NCBI GenBank assembly: GCA_038253945.1
Contig: JBBSGR010000006.1
Coordinates: 1 to 64,000, forward strand
Length of the DNA: 64,000 nucleotides
Direction: 5' to 3'
DNA from: JBBRYW01 sp038253945
Lineage (GTDB): Bacteria; Actinomycetota; Thermoleophilia; Gaiellales; Gaiellaceae
In this document: piece after piece, positions 58,859 to 64,000 of the stretch
How positions within the stretch are numbered: position 1 is the first letter of the stretch
How the letters are laid out: every line of letters begins with the position of its first letter
Notes under the pieces: generated by a model
Databases searched by the model: none
Told to the model about the DNA's origin: nothing
What the model saw: the letters and a program-made list of their open reading frames with translations, nothing else
Translations under genes and position numbers: made by a program

Positions 58859-59446
58859 TCAGCGTGGCTTGACGCACATGACCAGCTTTGTCGCCATCCA
58901 CGGGCCTCCGTACCAGAAGCGGGGGCCGAGGTTCTTCTCCTTGACATCGTTCAGGCCGAGCTGCCGGAGCCGTCTCACGTATTCGCGGGCGAACTTGATG
59001 TCAGCGATCGCGAGGCGGCCGCCTCGCCTCACCACCCTCACTGCGTCCTCGATTGCGGCGGCGCGCCCCTCGGCCGAGCTGATGTTGTGAATCGCCAGGC
59101 TGTCACAGCGAGATCGAACGAGGCATCGGCGAAAGGCAACTCGCGCATTGTCGGCCGTCTCCAGCTGCACGCGCTCCGCGACTTCCTCCAGCTCCGCATT
59201 CCTGCGGGTTGCCTCAACGTCATTCCCGGATTGGTCGGACGACTTCCACACATCGACACCGACAGCCTGCCCGTGCGGCAGAACCTTTGCCGCAAGCATG
59301 AGCACTGCGCCGCGGCCGCAGCCGAGATCGATAATGTGCTCGTCCCCTCTGAGTCCGAGCGACTGAAGGAGCTCCGCCCAGATCGAGCGACCCACTCGCC
59401 CAGGCCGCGATCGCAACGCGACCAGAACAAGCATCGCGACGCTCAT
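58859..59446 (-). CDS. SAM-dependent methyltransferase with internal compensated frameshift
   Basis: 195 residues. HIIDLGCGRGAVLMLAAKVL is motif I; GVDVWKSSDQSGNDVEATRR and SLAIHNISSAEGRAAAIEDA, then RFWYGGPWMATKLVMCVKPR are typical of a widespread actinobacterial methyltransferase group. Between about 59098 and 59152 the encoded peptide is foreign to the family, while the +1 frame there gives the expected MRELPFADASFDLAV. So a one-base gain and a one-base loss bracket about 45 bases, leaving the frame open but replacing motif II/III. The enzyme may be inactive. The usual N-terminal membrane helices are also mostly missing. Confidence 0.7.
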   Translation of the reverse strand: MSVAMLVLVALRSRPGRVGRSIWAELLQSLGLRGDEHIIDLGCGRGAVLMLAAKVLPHGQAVGVDVWKSSDQSGNDVEATRRNAELEEVAERVQLETADNARVAFRRCLVRSRCDSLAIHNISSAEGRAAAIEDAVRVVRRGGRLAIADIKFAREYVRRLRQLGLNDVKEKNLGPRFWYGGPWMATKLVMCVKPR

Positions 59447-59572
59447 GATGGCAGGTACACGCGGCGCCTCGAACCCGTACCTGCCCTTCCTGGTCGGGAT
59501 GTCACGCCAGATCGCGCGACCCCAGCAGTCCGCAGCGAAGAGAGGGGGGAGCGCAAAGGCGCTGGCTCGCCC

Positions 59573-61450
59573 CTACCAGGCCCCGCCGCCACCACCACCG
59601 CCGCCACCACCACCGCCGCCCGAGAAACCGCCGCCTCCACCGCCCGAGCCGCTCGACGGCGGCGCGAGAGCGGAGCCGAACCCGGAGCTCAAGTCCCCGA
59701 TCGAGAGTGCCGACGGGCCCGAGCCGAGATCGCCGTTCGGGCTGATCCAGTAGATCCGGCTCGAGTCGGCGAGCTCCTTCGGCATGTGCAGGTGCGCGCC
59801 TTGGAGCACGCGCTCGGCGATCCCGAACGTGATTCCGTAGACGAGGTAGCGCTCCCAGAGAGCGAGGGAGGCCGGCGGCGCCTCTTGAAGCCGTGGGAAA
59901 TCCGTCAGGTAGTGCCGGAACGCATCCCAGCGCTTGGCCTCGAGCTGCGCGGCCGGCCGGCGCCTGCGCCAGAGCCGCACCGAGAGCGCGCCGAGCAGGC
60001 ACGCCGCTGCGTCGACGGCGGCGGCCGAGCCGACCGCGATCAGGACGATGTCGTTCCAGCGCGGGGCCACCGAGCGGAAGCCGGAGATCCCGACCACGAG
60101 CATCACCAGGGCCGCGAGCGCGAAGAGGACGAGTCCTCCCAGCAGCAGGACGATACCCCGGTCGTCGAACCACTCCATCCTGTCGACTGCCTTGGAGACG
60201 CCGCTCTTGAACGCCGTGAACCGGGAGCTGTTGGACGTTCGGTGCTCCTCGATCCGGTCTCGAAAGCGCGACAGGCGCTCCGAGCCGTCGCCGATCACGG
60301 CGTCCGCCACGGCCGCCACGCTCTTCTCGAAGGGAGCGAGACCGGTCAACTTCTCGCTTCTCGTCAGCTCGAGATCGGCAACCTGCTGGTGGCGGATCCC
60401 GCCCCAGACCTTCCGCTCGGTGGTCACGGGCGCGGCGGTGTACTGCCCGCGGCGGATCAGGTCGAACAGCGTGGCCGTGAATTCCAGCGAGCCGACGCTC
60501 GAGCGTTGGCTCAGGAGAGGCGGCACGAGCGCCGGCTGCAGGTCCCCTGGTGGTTCCTGCTCGTACTCGCGGTCGTAGGATGCGCCGCGTTCGCGGCCGA
60601 AGACGAGGTAGACGGCCGCGAGGAGCGCGAGAGCGGGGAGGAGGGCGAGCGCGAGCAGCAGCAGCAGATAGGAGCCGACGTTATCGAGCGCTCGATCGAT
60701 CCGGGCCCGGTTGCGCTCGTAGGAGCGGGCGTCGGCCCGCTCGCTCGAGACGATCTGTGCGAGCGCCTTGCCGCGCTCGACTTTCATGCCGCCGGTCGAT
60801 GTGAAGGCCGACCGGGGAAGCAGCGCCCGCAGCTCGACGAACTGCCGTGCCGGCACGACGACGGCGCGCAGGAGGACTCGGTGGCCGCGGAGCGACACGT
60901 CGCCCCGAACGGAGACGGGATGACCCCACGCGCGCACGATCCGCCCCGGTCCGGTCAGGGTCGCCGTGAGCCGTCCAAGGGGCTCTTGCCACTCGTCCCC
61001 CCACACCTCCAGATTGACGTCGACGACGTCGTCGTGTGCGACCGCGAGCCCGCGCAACCGGTAGTGAACGTGGAACGTCCGCTGCTCGCTCAGAGCGTGG
61101 TAGTGCCAGACGACGCGGATGCCCTTCTTCGTGCGGGTCGTGCCGAACGTGCCGGGAGCGCCGCTCGAGCCGAGCTCGGCAGACGCGCCAGGCCGGTACA
61201 CCGTCCCGCCTTCGGAGACCGCGACCTGATCGAGCTCTTCTCCCTGCCGCAGCGGGATCTCGCGGAAGCCGCCGCTAAACGCGCCGTCGAACTTGTACGT
61301 CAAGCTCTCGTCGACGAGCAGCGTGCCATCGGCGGTCGTCTGCACCGCGACGTCGGCGGACGGCAGGGTGAACGATTTCCCGGCAGCTGCGGCGGGGACG
61401 AGGAGTGCCAGCGCTGTGAGAGGGAGGGCGAGCCGGGCGAGCCGGCTCAA
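59573..61450 (-). CDS. DUF2207 membrane protein with glycine-rich tail
   Basis: About 625 residues from TTG 61450. A signal/anchor helix (LALPLTALALLVPAAAAGKS), an extracellular beta domain (SADVAVQTTADGTLLVDESL, TYKFDGAFSGGFREIPL), a helix at VGSYLLLLLALALLPALALL and two more helices near residues 435-490 match DUF2207 (YciQ-like) proteins, as does the terminal Gly-rich run ending in GAW. Its start overlaps the lemA-like stop (TTGA). Function unknown; the LemA-DUF2207 pair is widespread in bacteria. Confidence 0.85.
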   Translation of the reverse strand: MSRLARLALPLTALALLVPAAAAGKSFTLPSADVAVQTTADGTLLVDESLTYKFDGAFSGGFREIPLRQGEELDQVAVSEGGTVYRPGASAELGSSGAPGTFGTTRTKKGIRVVWHYHALSEQRTFHVHYRLRGLAVAHDDVVDVNLEVWGDEWQEPLGRLTATLTGPGRIVRAWGHPVSVRGDVSLRGHRVLLRAVVVPARQFVELRALLPRSAFTSTGGMKVERGKALAQIVSSERADARSYERNRARIDRALDNVGSYLLLLLALALLPALALLAAVYLVFGRERGASYDREYEQEPPGDLQPALVPPLLSQRSSVGSLEFTATLFDLIRRGQYTAAPVTTERKVWGGIRHQQVADLELTRSEKLTGLAPFEKSVAAVADAVIGDGSERLSRFRDRIEEHRTSNSSRFTAFKSGVSKAVDRMEWFDDRGIVLLLGGLVLFALAALVMLVVGISGFRSVAPRWNDIVLIAVGSAAAVDAAACLLGALSVRLWRRRRPAAQLEAKRWDAFRHYLTDFPRLQEAPPASLALWERYLVYGITFGIAERVLQGAHLHMPKELADSSRIYWISPNGDLGSGPSALSIGDLSSGFGSALAPPSSGSGGGGGGFSGGGGGGGGGGGGGAW

Positions 61451-61998
61451 AAGCGCACCTGAGGCGCCTCCCTGGCGGCTTCCTCGATCTCGAAGTAGGG
61501 CCTGCTCTCGAACTTGAAGGCGCCGGCGACCAGGTTGGTGGGCACGGTGCCGACTGCGTTGTTGTAGGTGAGCGTCGCGTCGTTGTAGATCTGCCTGGAC
61601 ACCGCGATCTTCTGCTCGGTGTCCGTCAGCTGCGCCTGAAGTTGCTGGAAGTTCTCGGTGGCGCGGAGCTGCGGATACGCCTCCGCGACGGCGAACAGGC
61701 GGCCGAGCGCGGCGGTCAAGACGTTCTCTGCCTGAGCCTGCTGCTCGACGGTTCCGGCGGCTTGGGCAGCGGAACGCGCCTTCGTCACCTCCTCGAAGGT
61801 CTCGCGCTCGTGAGAGGCGTAGCCCTTGACGGTCTCGATCAGGTTGGGGATCAGGTCGTACCGGCGTTTGAGCTGCACGTCGACCTGGGCCCAGGAGTTC
61901 TGGACGCGGTTCCGCAGCCGGACCAGCCGGTTGTACGCGAGCACCACGAAGAGCGCCGCGACGACGACGACGGCGGTGCCGATGACAGCCCACAGCAC
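61447..61998 (-). CDS. LemA-family protein
   Basis: 183 residues: one N-terminal helix (AVIGTAVVVVAALFVVLAYN) followed by a cytoplasm- or surface-facing helical bundle with the family core NRVQNSWAQVDVQLKRRYDL, IPNLIETVKGYASHERETFE and FPT-type end YNNAVGTVPTNLVAGAFKFE. Function unclear. Translation is coupled to the DUF2207 gene. Confidence 0.92.
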   Translation of the reverse strand: MLWAVIGTAVVVVAALFVVLAYNRLVRLRNRVQNSWAQVDVQLKRRYDLIPNLIETVKGYASHERETFEEVTKARSAAQAAGTVEQQAQAENVLTAALGRLFAVAEAYPQLRATENFQQLQAQLTDTEQKIAVSRQIYNDATLTYNNAVGTVPTNLVAGAFKFESRPYFEIEEAAREAPQVRF

Positions 61999-62008
61999 GC
62001 CGCGGACT

Positions 62009-62767
62009 CTAACGTCTTGCGACCCAGATCGTGTCCTCGCCGTCGGTGTATGGCCTGCGGTCGAACCAGCCGTAACAGGCCTGGACGGTGAGACCGGCCC
62101 GCTCGATCAGGCCAGCCCACTCGAGCGGCGAGAGCCACGCCAGCGACATCGTCGAGTGGTGAGTCTCGTCGCGCACGGAGAGATCGAGCGTGCGGTTCGC
62201 GCTATCCCAATCGGCGCGCTCCCAGATGCCGGGCTCCCGCTCGATCCAGCGGCCGTCGGTCTCGTCGATGTCGTCCTGGCCCGGCGCGAAGACGTCGAAC
62301 ACGAGGCGGCCGTTCGGCTGCAGCAACTTCCTCGCGGCGTTGAGCGCGGCGAGCCGGTCGGTTTCAGTACGCAAGTGGAGGTACGAGCGAAACGGGCAGA
62401 TGACCAGCTCGACTCGTTCGGAGACCGGCGGATCGCGTAGGTCCCCGAGGCGGAGATCGACGAGCTGAGCAACCCCGGCGCTCTCGGCTGCCTGCCGGCA
62501 GAGCCCGAGCATCTCGGCCGAGGTGTCGATTCCAATCACCTTGCTCCCGTCCTGTGCGACTGGAATTGCGATCCGCCCCGTGCCGACGGCGAGCTCCACC
62601 ACGGTCCCGCCTGACCGTCGCGCCTCCTCGACATAGAACTCGACGTCCTCGGTGACGCTGCGGCTCCAGGCGTCGTACAGCCGGGCGATCGCGTCGTACG
62701 GGCTGACGGGATGAGCGCCCGCCGCCTGCGTCTCATTGGCACGATCTCGTTCCACTCTCTCAACCAT
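62009..62767 (-). CDS. class I SAM-dependent methyltransferase, paralogue A
   Basis: 252 residues from ATG 62767 (GGGGAGAGG upstream; an in-frame ATG at 62830 is less likely). Motif I VVELAVGTGRIAIPVAQDGS, beta-2 VIGIDTSAEMLGLCRQAAES, motif II VELVICPFRSYLHLRTETDR. The end CYGWFDRRPYTDGEDTIWVA matches paralogue B at 62834. The pair arose by tandem duplication. The E-L-A-V-G-T-G form of motif I is characteristic of this Methyltransf_25-type group; substrate unknown. Confidence 0.88.
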   Translation of the reverse strand: MVERVERDRANETQAAGAHPVSPYDAIARLYDAWSRSVTEDVEFYVEEARRSGGTVVELAVGTGRIAIPVAQDGSKVIGIDTSAEMLGLCRQAAESAGVAQLVDLRLGDLRDPPVSERVELVICPFRSYLHLRTETDRLAALNAARKLLQPNGRLVFDVFAPGQDDIDETDGRWIEREPGIWERADWDSANRTLDLSVRDETHHSTMSLAWLSPLEWAGLIERAGLTVQACYGWFDRRPYTDGEDTIWVARR

Positions 62768-62833
62768 CCATGCGCCTCTCCCCAGTAGCCTTGGGACCGG
62801 AGGGAGGTTCGCGGCCGGCCCCAAGGGCAAACC

Positions 62834-63526
62834 CTACGCCGGCCGGCGCGCGACCCAGACGAATTCCCTGCTCTCTGCCTCGAACGGGCGCCGATCGAAC
62901 CAGCCGTAGAGCGCCTCGACCTCGAGCCCCGCCACCTCGATCAGCCCTTCCCACTCCGAGCGGGTCACCCACCAGAGCGAGATCTTGCCGCCTGTAGCGA
63001 GGGTAATGTCGAGACGGTTGTCGGCCGGGGCGTGCTCGATCGTGTGTGAGGTTGCGCCCTCCTCGTGGAATCCCTCGTTCGCGGCCGCGATGCCGTAGTC
63101 GAAGACGAAGGCGTTCCAGGCGAACCGCCCGCCCGGGCGAAGCGACGCTGCCACACGCTCGAAGACGCGCCGTTTGTCGTGCCATGTCGGCAGGTGCAGG
63201 AGCGAGCGGGCCGGGCAGTACACGAGGCCGGCCGGCTCGTCGAGTTCGAGATCCCGCATGTCGGCTTCACGCAGGTCGAGCTCGACTCCCGCCTGGAGGG
63301 CTCGCTCGCGCGCCTGGGCGAGCATGGCCGGGGACGAATCGATCCCGATCACGCGTCGCCCGGTCTCGCGCGCGACCGGCACGCCCACGCGGCCGGTGCC
63401 GACGGCGAGCTCGACGACCGGCCCCTCGCACCGGTCGGCGAGCTCGGCGTAGAAGGCCACGTCCTCGGTCATGTCAGCCGACCATTGGTCGTAGACCGCG
63501 GCGAACGGCTCGTAGGCAGAAGGCAT
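62834..63526 (-). CDS. class I SAM-dependent methyltransferase, paralogue B
   Basis: 230 residues from ATG 63526. VVELAVGTGRVGVPVARETG, VIGIDSSPAMLAQARERALQ and LVYCPARSLLHLPTWHDKRR parallel paralogue A, and the end ALYGWFDRRPFEAESREFVW is nearly the same. Both start with a (P/S)Y-(D/E)-x-(I/F)A-x-(L/V)YD-x-W motif. They lie head to tail, 66 bases apart, at the right end of the insert before pheS. Confidence 0.88.
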   Translation of the reverse strand: MPSAYEPFAAVYDQWSADMTEDVAFYAELADRCEGPVVELAVGTGRVGVPVARETGRRVIGIDSSPAMLAQARERALQAGVELDLREADMRDLELDEPAGLVYCPARSLLHLPTWHDKRRVFERVAASLRPGGRFAWNAFVFDYGIAAANEGFHEEGATSHTIEHAPADNRLDITLATGGKISLWWVTRSEWEGLIEVAGLEVEALYGWFDRRPFEAESREFVWVARRPA

Positions 63527-63812
63527 CGCTGGCAGTATGGCCACGCCCCCACTGGGAGCCAGCACGGCTTGCCGCGACGCGGGGCGCAGCGCCTCCTCTT
63601 GGGGCGCTCCCCGGCTCGAAGCCCGCAGCCCGCGCTGAGCTATGCGTCGCTATCCTTGCTCTCCGTGCTCGCCCGTTCCGCCTTCCTGTTTACGGTGCCC
63701 CGGCTCGCCGCCGGGAGCCCGCGCTAGACGCGGTCGAGCTCCTCGCACATCGAGCCGGGGCATCGCAGCGCCGCTGCGGCGGTATGTCGGATCCCAACGA
63801 GCTGGAGGACGC

Positions 63813-64000
63813 ATGAGCGGGACCGGAAGTAAGAGGAGATCGCGGTCGGCTACAGTCGCCGCCGTGGACGTCGAGACCCTCGAGCGCGAGGCGCTGAGCG
63901 CGATCGAGGCCTGCTCGACTCTCTCCGAGCTCGACGAGGTGCGCATCCGCTACCTCGGGCGGAAGAGCGAGCTCAAGCAGGCGCTCCGGACCGCCCGCGA
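63813..64000 (+). CDS. pheS: phenylalanyl-tRNA synthetase alpha subunit, N-terminal part
   Basis: The frame contains VDVETLEREALSAIEACSTL, SELDEVRIRYLGRKSELKQA: the coiled-coil start of PheS with the conserved RYLGRKSEL. ATG 63813 has a good ribosome site (CTGGAGGACGC) and gives a 17-residue basic extension; GTG 63864 is the start expected from family length but has no such site. The gene is cut by the window end. A ten-codon frame (63784-63816) ends in its ATG but has no Phe codons, so it is not a Phe attenuator. From 63527 to 63783 I see nothing coding. Confidence 0.88.
   Translation, partial: MSGTGSKRRSRSATVAAVDVETLEREALSAIEACSTLSELDEVRIRYLGRKSELKQALRTAR

Noticed and set aside
63784..63816. 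Ten-codon frame ending in the pheS ATG, considered as a leader peptide
   Set aside because: It has no Phe codons and no following terminator/antiterminator pair, so Phe attenuation is not supported.
1..64000. CRISPR arrays, rRNA genes, prophage or conjugation genes
   Set aside because: No regularly spaced repeats, rRNA-like conserved stretches, integrase, terminase or relaxase motifs were seen on either strand.

Overview
The window reads as a high-GC actinobacterial chromosome. Thermoleophilia (Gaiellales or Solirubrobacterales-like soil bacteria) is my best guess, but this is inferred from gene content and not from any marker comparison. Supporting signs are G+C near 70% in the flanking lines I counted, a UvrD helicase with a C-terminal HRDC domain, an F420-type LLM oxidoreductase, YunG, DUF2207 and LemA proteins, and the core order infC-rpmI-rplT-tsnR ... 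pheS.

Layout. 1-6400 is a worn region: an IS21 istA remnant, a VapBC-type toxin-antitoxin pair flanked by 28-bp direct repeats, an MFS pump, GNAT and methyltransferase genes, and several broken genes (SDR with internal deletion, HAD hydrolase with an amber codon, two frameshifted fragments). 6400-19700 holds a flippase-like membrane protein, UvrD2, a GNAT-YunG fusion, a cyclic-nucleotide-binding-domain protein, a lipoprotein hydrolase, a 46-residue membrane protein, a secreted subtilase with a proline tail, a frameshifted secreted protein and an S9 peptidase. 18171-36572 looks like pyrimidine or hydantoin catabolism: an LLM oxidoreductase, N-carbamoyl-amino-acid amidohydrolase, NMT1-type ABC importer, dihydropyrimidinase, and then, beyond a CUT1 ABC importer, MmsA and an omega-aminotransferase. 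Together they could take dihydropyrimidines through beta-alanine to acetyl-CoA. No dihydropyrimidine dehydrogenase is present. Inside this cluster is a DsbA/FrnE-like gene whose first active-site Cys codon is TGA, followed by a SECIS-like hairpin.

36618-43435 is core genome: metallophosphoesterase, DedA, thrS, infC, rpmI, rplT, a dead methyltransferase, a SpoU/TsnR RNA methyltransferase and a MOSC protein. pheS starts at 63813, so the usual rplT-tsnR-pheS neighbourhood is split by about 20 kb. The insert (43440-58500) is a nine-gene minus-strand operon that I read as a dextran / isomalto-oligosaccharide utilisation locus. A 1495-residue secreted GH15-GH66 fusion enzyme is followed by a ROK regulator, a CUT1 importer (SBP, two permeases, ATPase) and three signal-less hydrolases of families GH15, GH66 and GH31. 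The same two families occur fused outside the cell and as separate genes inside it. The rest of the insert holds three methyltransferases and a LemA-DUF2207 pair.

Most valuable leads: the bimodular GH15-GH66 enzyme and its locus, the TGA-for-Cys oxidoreductase, and the pyrimidine cluster with a possible F420-dependent first step. I saw no rRNA, complete tRNA or CRISPR array.
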